Source: Hominisplanchenecus_A murintestinalis (GTDB lineage: Bacteria > Bacillota > Clostridia > Lachnospirales > Lachnospiraceae). Taken from it: 64,000 bases of DNA. Position 1 is the first letter of the stretch. Every line of letters starts with the position of its first letter. Positions 7,898-16,817 of the stretch are shown in pieces. The notes under the pieces are model-generated. The model ran no database searches. It was not told the origin of the DNA and saw only the letters and a program-made list of their open reading frames with translations. The position numbers were made by a program, and so were the translations under genes. The DNA lies in NCBI RefSeq assembly GCF_943193015.1, contig NZ_CALPCM010000004.1:67838-131837 (forward strand), in the 5' to 3' direction.

Positions 7898-9946
7898 ATG
7901 GATCAAAGTACAGAACACTTAGAGTATGTCCTTGGATGCCTGCGGGAGCGGCTTGCGAAAATAGAAGAAAACATTGCCCAGGGTGAAAAAGAGATAGAGG
8001 GGATGCATGAGTATTACTGGGAAAACTATACAGAGATGGATCAGTATGGGTATGAAGATTTTGATAACCAGCAGGCGCTGCTTGGGCAGATAAATGCAAA
8101 CCAGGAGCAGCTTCTTCTGCGGCAGAGGTTTCTCAGGATGATGGATTCTCCATATTTTGGAAGGGTTGATTTTGTATATGAGGGAGAGGAAGAGCCTGAG
8201 ACGTTTTATATAGGGATTGGGAATTTTTCCCGGGAGGCAGGGAAAGTCCCTATGGTTTACGACTGGAGAGCGCCGGTGTCAGGGCTTTTCTATGATTATG
8301 ATAAAGGGCAGGCTTATTATGACGCGCCGGGGGGCAGGATGGCAGGAGAAATTCTGTCCAAATGGCAGTACAAGATACGGGGCGGAAAACTGGTATATGC
8401 ATTTGAGAACGATGTAAAAATAGATGATGACGTGCTCGGAAGGGAGCTGGGAAATTGCAGTGATGTAAAGCTTAAAAATATCATAAGCACCATCCAGAAG
8501 GAGCAGAATGCAATTATCCGTAACACGAAGGATCGGATACTGGTGATTCAGGGGGCGGCGGGCAGCGGAAAGACGTCTATTGCCCTGCACAGGATTGCCT
8601 ATCTGCTGTATCATGACAGGAAATATCTGAAATCTTCGAATGTGCTGGTACTTTCTCCCAATAGTGTATTTTCAGACTATATTTCCCATATACTGCCGGA
8701 GCTGGGAGAGGAAAATATCAGGGAAATGAGCTTTGATATATTTGCTTATCATCAGCTAAAGGATGTGGTGCACGATTGTGAGGAGCGGTGTGACCAGATT
8801 GAGAAGGAGCTGAAATTCCCGGAAGATGTGGGGCTTTTTGCAGAGAAGCAGTCGAAAGAATTTGCAGTAAAGCTCAATAAATATGCTCTGGAGCTTGAAT
8901 ATGGGCTGATGGAGTTTTCAGATTTCAAATTTAAGAAAATGGAAAAGACGGAAGAAGAGATTGCGGGATTGTTTTACAGCCGCTTTCCAGATATTCCTCT
9001 GCTGTCCCGGATGGATGCGGTGATGGAATATGTGACGGATGAATATGAAACGCTTGCCGGACGTGATTTTGAAGAGGATGAGAAACTATGTGTCCGGGAA
9101 AAATTTATGGAGATGTATGAAAACAGGGATTTGTATGTCTTGTACAGCCGTTTCCTGGAAGAGAGCGGATATCCGTCTCTGCCGCGGGTGCCGAGAGAGG
9201 AGAGGAGGCTGGCGTATGAAGATGTATATCCGATGCTTTATCTGAAATACATGCTGTGTACCTGTGCGGAAAACAGGAATATTAAGCATCTGGTCATTGA
9301 CGAAATGCAGGACTATTCTTATATTCAGTATGAAATCCTGGCCAAATTGTTTTCCTGCCGTATGACGGTGCTGGGGGATCGGGCGCAGACCATGGAAGGG
9401 GCGCAGCGGGATGTGATGGACTTTTTGCCGCAGGTTTTGGGAAAGGATATCAGAAGCCTGAGTTTAAGAAAGAGCTACCGCAATACGATAGAGATTGCAG
9501 AGTATGCGGAGCGGATAGTTGGGGGTACGGATGCAGAATTGTTTGAACGGCATGGCGCCCCGGTGAGGGAAGTTATATTTTCTACTGTAGAGGAGGCGCT
9601 GCAAGAGGTACTTGTGCAGCTGGATCTTGAAAAGTTTGAGACGGCGGCGGTATTGGTGATGACGCAGGACGCGGCGGATTTTGCGGCAGGTTATCTGAAA
9701 TGCCGGCTGGAAGAGAATGGTTTCGATACGGAAAAGCGGTTTGCCTGCATGGATAGGAATAGTACCATATTTTGCAAAGGATTGACAGTCACCACTTTTT
9801 ATCATGCAAAAGGGCTGGAATTCGACCAGGTATTTACTGTTTATAATAATACCGACAGGACGCCGCTCCACAGGCAGGCGAAATATATTTGTGCGACACG
9901 GGCGCTCCACGAGCTTTGTATGTTTGAGGTGGATTTTGGAGGATAG
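7898..9946 (+). CDS. helD: UvrD/Rep-like superfamily 1 helicase of the HelD type (RNA polymerase recycling factor)
   Basis: 682 residues in the chosen frame. N-terminal coiled-coil arm (about 1-80) followed by a superfamily 1 motor with Walker A GAAGSGKT at 219-226, Walker B VIDEMQDYS, GDRAQTMEG, the arginine motif SLRKSYRNT and motif V/VI near TTFYHAKGLEFDQV. The DWRAPVSGLFYDY segment before the P-loop is typical of HelD, which pulls stalled RNA polymerase off DNA using ATP. The start at 7898 has AGGA at suitable distance and lies after the promoter; the longer frame would begin with a TTG inside the promoter. It stands alone between the Crp/Fnr gene and spo0A. Confidence 0.85.
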   Translation: MDQSTEHLEYVLGCLRERLAKIEENIAQGEKEIEGMHEYYWENYTEMDQYGYEDFDNQQALLGQINANQEQLLLRQRFLRMMDSPYFGRVDFVYEGEEEPETFYIGIGNFSREAGKVPMVYDWRAPVSGLFYDYDKGQAYYDAPGGRMAGEILSKWQYKIRGGKLVYAFENDVKIDDDVLGRELGNCSDVKLKNIISTIQKEQNAIIRNTKDRILVIQGAAGSGKTSIALHRIAYLLYHDRKYLKSSNVLVLSPNSVFSDYISHILPELGEENIREMSFDIFAYHQLKDVVHDCEERCDQIEKELKFPEDVGLFAEKQSKEFAVKLNKYALELEYGLMEFSDFKFKKMEKTEEEIAGLFYSRFPDIPLLSRMDAVMEYVTDEYETLAGRDFEEDEKLCVREKFMEMYENRDLYVLYSRFLEESGYPSLPRVPREERRLAYEDVYPMLYLKYMLCTCAENRNIKHLVIDEMQDYSYIQYEILAKLFSCRMTVLGDRAQTMEGAQRDVMDFLPQVLGKDIRSLSLRKSYRNTIEIAEYAERIVGGTDAELFERHGAPVREVIFSTVEEALQEVLVQLDLEKFETAAVLVMTQDAADFAAGYLKCRLEENGFDTEKRFACMDRNSTIFCKGLTVTTFYHAKGLEFDQVFTVYNNTDRTPLHRQAKYICATRALHELCMFEVDFGG

Positions 9947-9955
9947 GAAAGAAGA

Positions 9956-10025
9956 TTGTCGAAAAATGTAGAAAATGGCGGCAGGATTGCGCAGGAAGGC
10001 CGGAAATAGAGAAAATTTTGTCGAA
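9956..10025 (+). promoter_or_regulatory. Two Spo0A binding sites (0A boxes) upstream of spo0A
   Basis: TTGTCGAA occurs at 9956-9963 and again at 10018-10025, each matching the 0A-box core TGTCGAA on the plus strand. The second is about 20 bases upstream of the spo0A -35 box, a normal place for a class I activator. In Bacillus the spo0A promoter is autoregulated through such boxes, so the same is inferred here. Confidence 0.75.
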
Positions 10026-10044
10026 TTACAGCAATAACTTTCCC

Positions 10045-10073
10045 TTGCCAATAAATGGAAGCATTTATATAAT
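10045..10073 (+). promoter_or_regulatory. Sigma-A type promoter of spo0A
   Basis: TTGCCA (10045-10050), 17 bases, TATAAT (10068-10073). Transcription would begin near 10080, leaving about 60 bases of leader. No clear sigma-H promoter was seen. Confidence 0.7.
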
Positions 10074-10140
10074 ACAAGAGGGTTTTGCCGACGGCATGTT
10101 TATGTGGCGAAAAATATTGTAAAAAGGGGAGGATTCTTTG

Positions 10141-10938
10141 ATGGACAAAATAAGTATTGCGATTGCCGACGACAATGTGAGGGTGGCGCAGCTGCTGGAG
10201 AATATCGTGAACAGTGATGAGGAGCTGGAGGTAGTAGGCAAGGCGGAAAATGGAGAAGTGCTGATGGACGTTATCCATGAAAAACAGCCGGATGTGGTGC
10301 TGATGGATATTATCATGCCAAAACTGGACGGGCTGACCGTGATGGAGCGGGTGAAAGAGGACAGAGAGCTGAAAAAGCATCCGGCGTTTATTGTGATTAC
10401 TGCAGTAAGCCAGGAAAAAATCATGGAAGATGCCTTTGCGCTGGGAGCGGACTACCTGATTTTGAAGCCCTTTGATAATGATATGGTGATTAGCCGGATT
10501 AAGCATATCCGGTCGGGACGGGAAAAGAATTTTGCAGAGGTGCGAAAAGTAAATGCATACGAAAGCAAAAACGAATATATGGAGCGCAACCTGGAAACGG
10601 ATGTTACAAATATTATTCATGAGATTGGCGTTCCGGCACATATCAAAGGCTATCAGTACCTGAGAGATTCCATCATCATGTCTGTAAGTGATATGGATAT
10701 GCTGAATTCCATTACAAAAATTTTGTATCCAACAATTGCCAAGAAGCACCAGACCACGCCTAGCCGTGTAGAACGTGCCATAAGGCATGCGATTGAAGTA
10801 GCATGGAGCCGCGGAAAGATGGATACGATTGACGAACTGTTTGGATATACGGTTCATAATGGAAAGGGTAAGCCCACGAATTCCGAATTTATAGCGCTGA
10901 TTGCAGATAAAATTCGTTTAGAATATAAAAATATATAA
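10141..10938 (+). CDS. spo0A: Spo0A, master response regulator of sporulation
   Basis: 265 residues. Receiver domain (1-120) with Asp10/Asp11 and phospho-acceptor Asp56 in VVLMDIIMP, and the conserved lysine in LILKPFD. The C-terminal DNA-binding domain (about 155-265) carries the Spo0A-specific recognition region TPSRVERAIRHAIEVAWSRG. When phosphorylated it binds 0A boxes and starts sporulation. The ATG at 10141 is preferred over the TTG at 10138, because GGGGAGGA ends at 10133. Spo0A genes often sit next to spoIVB in clostridia; here the neighbours are helD and glgA. Two 0A boxes upstream indicate autoregulation. Confidence 0.97.
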   Translation: MDKISIAIADDNVRVAQLLENIVNSDEELEVVGKAENGEVLMDVIHEKQPDVVLMDIIMPKLDGLTVMERVKEDRELKKHPAFIVITAVSQEKIMEDAFALGADYLILKPFDNDMVISRIKHIRSGREKNFAEVRKVNAYESKNEYMERNLETDVTNIIHEIGVPAHIKGYQYLRDSIIMSVSDMDMLNSITKILYPTIAKKHQTTPSRVERAIRHAIEVAWSRGKMDTIDELFGYTVHNGKGKPTNSEFIALIADKIRLEYKNI

Positions 10939-10945
10939 GGATTGC

Positions 10946-10974
10946 TTTTCATTGGAGGCAAAATGCGGTATAAT
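10946..10974 (+). promoter_or_regulatory. Promoter of glgA
   Basis: TTTTCA (10946-10951), 17 bases, TATAAT (10969-10974), about 40 bases before the glgA start. No terminator separates spo0A from it, so read-through is also possible. Confidence 0.6.
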
Positions 10975-11014
10975 AGAAAAAATGGCTTTTAATGCTAATT
11001 AGGAGGGTTTTTCT

Positions 11015-12460
11015 ATGAAGAAGATACTATTTGTTGCTTCTGAATGCGTTCCGTTTATCAAGACAGGAGGACTTGCGGATGTTGTAGGTTCGCTTCCGAA
11101 ATGTTTCGATAAGGAATATTTCGACGTACGTGTAATTGTTCCAAAATACATGTGCATGAAAGAGGAATTTAAGAACCAGATGCAGTACCGGGCTCACTTT
11201 TATATGGAAATGAATTGGCGCAGCCAGTATGTGGGAATCCTGGAGATGCAGTATGACGGAATTACCTATTATTTTATTGACAATGAGTATTACTTTGCGG
11301 GGCCAAAGCCTTACGGAAATATCTATGAGGATATTGAGAAATTTGCATTTTTCTCAAGAGCGGCGCTTTCCGCCCTTCCGGTGCTGGATTTCCGGCCGGA
11401 TATCATCCATTGCCATGATTGGCAGACCGGCCTGATTCCGGTGTATCTGAAAGATACATTCCAGCAGGGCGAGTTTTTCCGCGGAATCAAGACGGTTATG
11501 ACTATACATAACCTGAAGTTCCAGGGCGTATGGGATATGAAAACAGTCAAAGATATTACAGGTCTGCCGAGCTATTTCTTCACGCCGGATAAGCTGGAGG
11601 CATATGGGGATGCGAATTATCTGAAAGGCGGACTGGTATACGCAGACGCGATTACTACGGTGAGCAATACGTATGCAGAAGAAATTAAGACGGCGTTCTA
11701 CGGTGAAAATCTGGATGGGCTTTTAAATGCCCGCGCCAACAGTCTCCGTGGAATTTTGAATGGTATTGATTACGATGAGTACAATCCTGAGACGGATAAG
11801 TATATTGCAAAGAATTACAATGCGAAGAATTTCCGTAAAGAAAAAGCGAAAAATAAACGTGCGCTCCAGGAAGAGCTAGGACTGGAAGTAAATGACAAGA
11901 AGTTTCTGATAGGTATTGTATCACGTTTGACAGACCAGAAAGGCTTCGACCTGATTAATTACATGATGGACGAAATCTGCCAGCAGGATCTGCAGATTGC
12001 AGTTCTGGGAACGGGTGAAGAGAAGTATGAGAATGCGTTCCGTTACTTTGCATGGAAATATCCAGGAAAGGTATCGGCGAATATTTACTATTCCGAGGCG
12101 CTTTCCCACAAAATCTATGCGGGCTGCGACGCGTTCCTGATGCCATCTTTGTTTGAACCGTGCGGGCTGAGCCAGCTCATGAGTCTCCGTTACGGAACCG
12201 TGCCGATTGTCCGGGAGACAGGCGGTCTGAAAGATACGGTATGGCCGTACAATGAGTTCGAGGGAACCGGAACGGGATTCAGCTTTGCGAACTATAATGC
12301 CCACGAAATGTTCAATACCATCAGATATGCCCATTCTGTTTATATTGAGAAAAAGCGCGAGTGGAATAAGATTATTGACAGAGCTATGGCGGCAGATTTC
12401 TCCTGGAAAGCATCTGCGATGAAATATCAGGAGCTTTATGACTGGCTGGCAGGTTTCTAG
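11015..12460 (+). CDS. glgA: Glycogen (starch) synthase, ADP-glucose type
   Basis: 481-residue GT5 glycosyltransferase that extends alpha-1,4-glucan chains from ADP-glucose. The N-terminal ADP-glucose site KTGGLADVVGSLP is at 16-28, and the C-terminal Rossmann domain has the GT5 signature region PSLFEPCGLSQLMSLRYGTVPIVRETGGL. Length matches the family. The ribosome site TAGGAGGG precedes the ATG. Other glg genes are not in the window. Granulose-like carbohydrate storage is tied to sporulation in clostridia, so the place next to spo0A may be meaningful, but its own promoter argues for separate control. Confidence 0.96.
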   Translation: MKKILFVASECVPFIKTGGLADVVGSLPKCFDKEYFDVRVIVPKYMCMKEEFKNQMQYRAHFYMEMNWRSQYVGILEMQYDGITYYFIDNEYYFAGPKPYGNIYEDIEKFAFFSRAALSALPVLDFRPDIIHCHDWQTGLIPVYLKDTFQQGEFFRGIKTVMTIHNLKFQGVWDMKTVKDITGLPSYFFTPDKLEAYGDANYLKGGLVYADAITTVSNTYAEEIKTAFYGENLDGLLNARANSLRGILNGIDYDEYNPETDKYIAKNYNAKNFRKEKAKNKRALQEELGLEVNDKKFLIGIVSRLTDQKGFDLINYMMDEICQQDLQIAVLGTGEEKYENAFRYFAWKYPGKVSANIYYSEALSHKIYAGCDAFLMPSLFEPCGLSQLMSLRYGTVPIVRETGGLKDTVWPYNEFEGTGTGFSFANYNAHEMFNTIRYAHSVYIEKKREWNKIIDRAMAADFSWKASAMKYQELYDWLAGF

Positions 12461-12482
12461 GAATATGTAAGAATAAAAAACG

Positions 12483-12512
12483 GCTCCCATATCCAGTATC
12501 TGGTATGGGAGC
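12483..12512. terminator. Bidirectional terminator between glgA and the aldo/keto reductase
   Basis: GCTCCCATA and TATGGGAGC form a nine-pair stem. On the minus strand it is followed by CGTTTTTTATT, a good terminator for the reductase; on the plus strand the tail is only ATTTGTTAT. Confidence 0.75.
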
Positions 12513-12528
12513 ATTTGTTATATTCTGA

Positions 12529-13542
12529 TTACCGTGTGTTGTATACCTGCCTGGAAGCAATATCGTCAATGATGCGGAGTTCTTCATCAGTAAAATAGTA
12601 GATGTCTTCGACAGCTTTCAGATTCTCAAGAATTTGTGAAGGTTTGGAAGCGCCAATCAGGACGCTGGTAATTTCGCTGCTGTTAAGAACCCAGGACAGC
12701 GCCATCTGCGACAGGGTCTGTCCGCGTTCGGCGGCCAGCGCATTCAGTTCCCGGATAAGGGCAAGGCGCTCCGGGGTAAGGGCAGATTCTTTTAAATAGC
12801 GTGCGTCAGCTTTGGCGCGGCTGTCTTCCGGGATGCCGTCCAGATAGCGGTCTGTCAGCATTCCCTGAGCGAGAGGGCTGAAAGCGATGATGCCCTTTCC
12901 AAGCTCATCGGCGGCTTGCTTTAAGCCGTTGTTTTCAATGGTGCGGTCGAAAATAGAATAGCGGTTTTGGCAGATGACGAAAGGGCAGCGCAGTTCTTGC
13001 AGAATCGCGGAGGCTTTCTTTAAGCGTTTGCCATCATAATTGGACAGACCCACATAAAGTGCTTTTCCGCTTTGTACCGCCTGGGCGAGCGCCCCCATAG
13101 TTTCCTCAAGCGGAGTTGAAAAGTCCATTCGGTGGTGGTAAAAAATATCTACATATTCCAGCCCCATACGCTTCAGGCTCTGATCCAGGCTGGCTAGGAG
13201 AGATTTGCGGCTGCCCCAGTTTCCATAAGGACCTGCCCACATTTCATATCCGGCCTTCGTGCTGATGACGAGTTCATCCCGGTAAGCCTGGAAGTTTTCT
13301 TTCAGGATAAGCCCCAGGTTCTTTTCAGCGCTGCCTGGTTCCGGGCCGTAATTGTTTGCTAAATCAAAGTGGATGATGCCGTGGTCAAAAGCAGTAAAAC
13401 AAAGCTGCTTCATGTTTTCATAAGATGAGTTGTCGCCAAAATTATGCCAGAGTCCTAAAGACATGTGAGGCAGGCGCAGGCCGCTTTCGCCTGACTGGCA
13501 GTATATCATGTTTTCATAGCGTGTTTCAGATGCCTGATACAT
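12529..13542 (-). CDS. Aldo/keto reductase, YghZ-like
   Basis: 337 residues of the (beta/alpha)8 aldo/keto reductase fold. Visible marks are the catalytic Asp/Tyr region HFDLANNYGPEPGSAEKNLG, the lysine in VISTKAGY, the histidine in IFYHHRMD, and the cofactor region SVLIGASKPSQILENL. Closest relatives by motif are YghZ/Gpr enzymes, which reduce methylglyoxal and glyceraldehyde-3-phosphate with NADPH. The start at 13542 has AGGAGG seven bases upstream; the longer frame (13569) has no ribosome site. Its physiological substrate is not known. Confidence 0.92.
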   Translation of the reverse strand: MYQASETRYENMIYCQSGESGLRLPHMSLGLWHNFGDNSSYENMKQLCFTAFDHGIIHFDLANNYGPEPGSAEKNLGLILKENFQAYRDELVISTKAGYEMWAGPYGNWGSRKSLLASLDQSLKRMGLEYVDIFYHHRMDFSTPLEETMGALAQAVQSGKALYVGLSNYDGKRLKKASAILQELRCPFVICQNRYSIFDRTIENNGLKQAADELGKGIIAFSPLAQGMLTDRYLDGIPEDSRAKADARYLKESALTPERLALIRELNALAAERGQTLSQMALSWVLNSSEITSVLIGASKPSQILENLKAVEDIYYFTDEELRIIDDIASRQVYNTR

Positions 13543-13735
13543 TTGGAATCCTCCTGGTTTTGCTGTCATTTTGTGATAGTTTATTGATTATGATAACATG
13601 GAAGATATTCAAAGTCCAGGTGATTTTGTGAGGTGTTTTAGATATGGTGATTGCAATGCCATTGACAAGAAGAATAGAAGCAGAGAATTTTATAGTATTT
13701 GGCTTGGATTATATGAATTATAATGGTTTAAACAC

Positions 13736-13764
13736 TGGAAAATACCTGCTTTTTTTAGTATAAT
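13736..13764 (+). promoter_or_regulatory. Probable promoter of the DUF362 gene
   Basis: Perfect TATAAT at 13759-13764 with a weak -35 (TGGAAA, 13736-13741) at 17-bp spacing. The rest of the 252-base divergent gap (13543-13794) shows no gene. Confidence 0.5.
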
Positions 13765-13794
13765 TAATGAAAAACAATCTCAAGGAGGATAAGC

Positions 13795-14913
13795 ATGGAA
13801 CAAGCAAAGGTTTATTTTACGACATTTAAAGCTACGGCGCATGAGAATTTGCTGCAGAAGCTTCACCGTTTGATGAAAACGGCAGGATTTGAGAATATTG
13901 ATTTTACGGATAAATATGCTGCAATTAAGATTCATTTTGGAGAGTATGGAAATCTGGCGTTCCTGCGCCCGAATTATGCAAAGGTTGTGGCGGATTATGT
14001 GAAGGAGCTTGGGGGAAAACCATATCTTACAGACTGTAACACACTATATGTAGGCAGCCGTAAGAATGCGCTGGATCATCTGGATACGGCTTATGTGAAT
14101 GGATTTTCACCGCTGCAGACAGGATGCCATGTGCTGATTGGGGATGGTCTGAAGGGAACGGATGAAACTCTTGTGCCGATTGATGGGGAATACGTTAAAG
14201 AAGCGAAGATTGGACATGCCATTATGGATGCGGATGTTTTCATTTCCCTAACTCATTTTAAGGGACATGAGATGGCTGGGTTTGGCGGTGCGTTGAAGAA
14301 TATTGGTATGGGATGCGGCTCGCGGGCAGGAAAGATGGAGCAGCACTGTGACGGAAAGCCCAGCGTAGACCGGGATTTATGTGTGGGATGTGGGGCGTGC
14401 AGCAGAATCTGCGCCCACGATGCACCGCAGATATCTGATAGGAAGGCAGAGATTGACCATGAGAAATGCGTGGGATGCGGACGCTGTCTGGCAGTCTGCC
14501 CGAAAGATGCCATTGCGGCAGATTTTAGTGATTCTATCGCTGTGCTGAATTACAAGATGGCAGAGTATAGCCTGGCTGTGTGCCGGAACCGCCCATGTTT
14601 CCATGTATCTCTGATATGCGATGTGTCTCCGAATTGTGACTGCCATGCAGAGAACGATATTCCGATTATTCCGAATGTGGGTATGCTGGCGTCTTTTGAC
14701 CCGGTGGCGCTGGATCAGGCATGTGCGGATCTGTGCAATCAGATGACTCCGGTAAAAGAGAGTATCCTGGGAGAGAATTTAGAAAAACATGGCGTTGATG
14801 AGGGGCATGATCATTTCCATATGACGCATCCGGATACGGAGTGGAAATCCTGCATTGCCCACGCAGTTAAGATTGGTCTGGGAACGGATCAGTACGAGCT
14901 GGTGAAGATATGA
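13795..14913 (+). CDS. DUF362 protein with two [4Fe-4S] ferredoxin motifs
   Basis: 372 residues. The N-terminal half belongs to the DUF362 family (YAAIKIHFGEYGN, LTDCNTLYVGSR, SLTHFKGHEMAGFGGALKNIGMG). Around 195-245 are two clusters, CVGCGACSRICAHDA and CVGCGRCLAVCPKDA, then the DUF362 C-terminal part (GMLASFDPVALDQA). This is a common clostridial arrangement; a redox role is likely but the reaction is not established. The ribosome site CAAGGAGG is good. A cysteine-dense stretch (CRNRPCFHVSLICDVSPNC) near 262-280 may hold a further cluster or metal. It stands alone between divergent and unrelated genes. Confidence 0.88.
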   Translation: MEQAKVYFTTFKATAHENLLQKLHRLMKTAGFENIDFTDKYAAIKIHFGEYGNLAFLRPNYAKVVADYVKELGGKPYLTDCNTLYVGSRKNALDHLDTAYVNGFSPLQTGCHVLIGDGLKGTDETLVPIDGEYVKEAKIGHAIMDADVFISLTHFKGHEMAGFGGALKNIGMGCGSRAGKMEQHCDGKPSVDRDLCVGCGACSRICAHDAPQISDRKAEIDHEKCVGCGRCLAVCPKDAIAADFSDSIAVLNYKMAEYSLAVCRNRPCFHVSLICDVSPNCDCHAENDIPIIPNVGMLASFDPVALDQACADLCNQMTPVKESILGENLEKHGVDEGHDHFHMTHPDTEWKSCIAHAVKIGLGTDQYELVKI

Positions 14914-15063
14914 TGGGATTTAAGTCTGCAGAAAAATGAAAAATATTTCAAGACAGATGTGAGAGAATGTTAAGAAGGATGGTTGAGTTTTGCCGGGACA
15001 GCCGTGAGTGGAAATGTCCCGGCTATATTGCAGTAACAGAGAGCAGGCATAAGAGGTGACTAA

Positions 15064-15900
15064 GTGATTGATATTCCAATGAAGATAAAATCTCCGGAAA
15101 GTCTGGGGAATATGGCGGCAGATGTGGAAAGAAGAATTCGTCAGCCACAGCCGCTTTGCCAACTGATGGGAAGTATTATGCAGCCATTGCCGCAGGCTTC
15201 GCCGGGGCAGTTCAGGCAGGCCGCTCAGTCCAATCGGACAGTCCGACCCCAGCCAGGGCAGACAGTCCCCGGACGTGTATCGCAGTCCCAGCCGTGGCAG
15301 ACTGTATCGAGGCGCGAGGTATCCGCGGGAGATTCCGTGAGCCCGGGCGAGATACTGAAAAAGGGACAGAAACTGTCACTGATGCGGGAAAATCCGAATC
15401 TTACGGCAGTAGAGGTGAGCCTGGGCTGGAGAGTTCAAAATCCGGCATGTGATATGGATGCTTCGGCATTTCTTTTGGGGAGTAATGGAAAAGTGGTGGG
15501 GGATGAGTGGTTTGTATTTTACGGACAGACTTCAAGCCCGGACGGAAGCGTCGTACATCACGGAGAACGCGGAGGCACGGGAGAGGAGACTCTCAGCATA
15601 GATTTGAAAAAATTGCACCCCAGTGTGAAAAGAATTGTTTTTATCCTTACAATTCATGAGGCATTGCGGCAGAGGCTGAATTTCGGGATGGTATCTGATG
15701 CGTATATTCAGGTGAGAGACGGGAGCATGGGAAAAGGAATCCTGCGTTTCCGGCTGGATGAGTATTACAGCAACGTGATATCTATGGTTGTAGGAGAACT
15801 TTACGAGAAAAACGGCGAGTGGAGATTTAATGCGGTGGGAAACGGTGTAGACAGGGATTTGGAAGGTTTGTGTGGGTTATACGGAGTTCAGGTAGAGTAA
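15064..15900 (+). CDS. TerD-family protein with a proline/glutamine-rich N-terminal extension
   Basis: 278 residues. The C-terminal 185 or so are a TerD/CABP fold: KKGQKLSL, then VEVSLGWRV, CDMDASAFLLG, GDEWFVFYGQ and SIDLKKLHPSVKRIVFILTIHEA. TerD proteins bind calcium through acidic loops and occur in stress and tellurite-resistance clusters. The first 90 residues are a low-complexity linker rich in Pro, Gln, Arg and Ser, not usual for TerD, and may form a flexible tether. GTG start with AAGAGGTGA upstream. It is followed 15 bases later by an AIM24-family gene, a pairing that suggests a joint function. No ter kinase or TerC gene is nearby. Confidence 0.82.
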   Translation: MIDIPMKIKSPESLGNMAADVERRIRQPQPLCQLMGSIMQPLPQASPGQFRQAAQSNRTVRPQPGQTVPGRVSQSQPWQTVSRREVSAGDSVSPGEILKKGQKLSLMRENPNLTAVEVSLGWRVQNPACDMDASAFLLGSNGKVVGDEWFVFYGQTSSPDGSVVHHGERGGTGEETLSIDLKKLHPSVKRIVFILTIHEALRQRLNFGMVSDAYIQVRDGSMGKGILRFRLDEYYSNVISMVVGELYEKNGEWRFNAVGNGVDRDLEGLCGLYGVQVE

Positions 15901-15915
15901 AAGGCGGAGGTACAA

Positions 15916-16668
15916 ATGTTAAGATTAGAGGTAGTGAATGAACTGACATTAAAGGTGGAGTCGGACGGATATGGGCAGGATGTCCTGTTTACAAAAACAG
16001 GCGCTTTTATCGGAGGTGAGTGTCCGGGGAACAAAAACTTTAAGTTTGAAAAATGCCTGCTTGGACCGGAGGGAAACCCAATGCAGGCGCTGATGGGACA
16101 GATTGGACGGCGGTTTACCGGAGAAAACCTTCCGCTTACAAAGGTTACGATGAGCGGGCAGAGTATTACCTATTATGCGAATGAGGAACAGCATGTGATA
16201 GTGGTTCCTCTGCGCCAGGGGGAGACGCTTTCCGTGGAATCTGAGAACCTGCTGGCGTTTACGGAGGATTGTAAGTACGGCATTCGTTTTCTTGCGCAGG
16301 GCGTTATTTCTCAGAAAGGATGGGCCACATCTACCCTTACAGGGAGAGGGCCGAATGCGTACGCCGTAGTGCTTTCCGAGGGAAATCCCATTATTCTCAG
16401 CAACGAGCAGAGCGGTACGACTCTGGAAGCAGACCCGGATGCGGTGGTATGCTGGACAGGGGCAGATCCGAGTTTTGAACTGGCTATGTCCTGGAAAAAT
16501 CTTCTCGGTTCCAGGGGAGCGTCCGGTGAGAGTTATATGTTCCAGTGGACGGGGAATCAGAGGGCGTCTGTCCTGATTCAGCCGAAAGAGAGAAATTCAG
16601 GGATTAACCTTGGAATGGATGGGGGAGATTCCGGGCGGCGTCCGTCAAGGCAGACTTGGGGGAGATAG
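15916..16668 (+). CDS. AIM24-family protein
   Basis: 250-residue all-beta protein of the AIM24/TIGR00266 family, with features such as FTKTGAFIGGE, the repeated glycine turns, FLAQGVISQKG and a late hydrophobic strand pattern. Bacterial members are cytoplasmic beta-sandwich proteins of unknown role, often coded next to TerD or stress proteins. It lies 15 bases after the TerD-like gene with its own GGCGGAGG site, so the two form an operon ended by the hairpin at 16791-16811. The C-terminal tail is glycine- and arginine-rich. Confidence 0.8.
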   Translation: MLRLEVVNELTLKVESDGYGQDVLFTKTGAFIGGECPGNKNFKFEKCLLGPEGNPMQALMGQIGRRFTGENLPLTKVTMSGQSITYYANEEQHVIVVPLRQGETLSVESENLLAFTEDCKYGIRFLAQGVISQKGWATSTLTGRGPNAYAVVLSEGNPIILSNEQSGTTLEADPDAVVCWTGADPSFELAMSWKNLLGSRGASGESYMFQWTGNQRASVLIQPKERNSGINLGMDGGDSGRRPSRQTWGR

Positions 16669-16744
16669 TTTGTGAGCAAAGGCTGTTAGACTTTTAGTGC
16701 GCAGTTATCGGATGAAATAGCGGGATATAAGACGAAAATGCAGA

Positions 16745-16817
16745 AAGGAAATGAGACGGGCATATCCGGTCTCATTTCCTTCCGTGTGGGGCGGCTCTGA
16801 GAAGGAGCCGCTATTTT
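16745..16817 (+). terminator. Two hairpins ending the TerD-AIM24 operon
   Basis: Hairpin one has a 13-pair stem, AAGGAAATGAGAC (16745-16757) with GTCTCATTTCCTT (16769-16781), but no T-run. Hairpin two pairs GCGGCTC (16791-16797) with GAGCCGC (16805-16811) and is followed by TATTTT, a plausible rho-independent terminator. The second overlaps the stop codon of the convergent gene. Confidence 0.7.

Noticed and set aside
9841..10857. 338-codon minus-strand frame across the spo0A region
   Set aside because: It runs through the spo0A promoter and coding region; spo0A is certain, and this frame has no motif or start signal.
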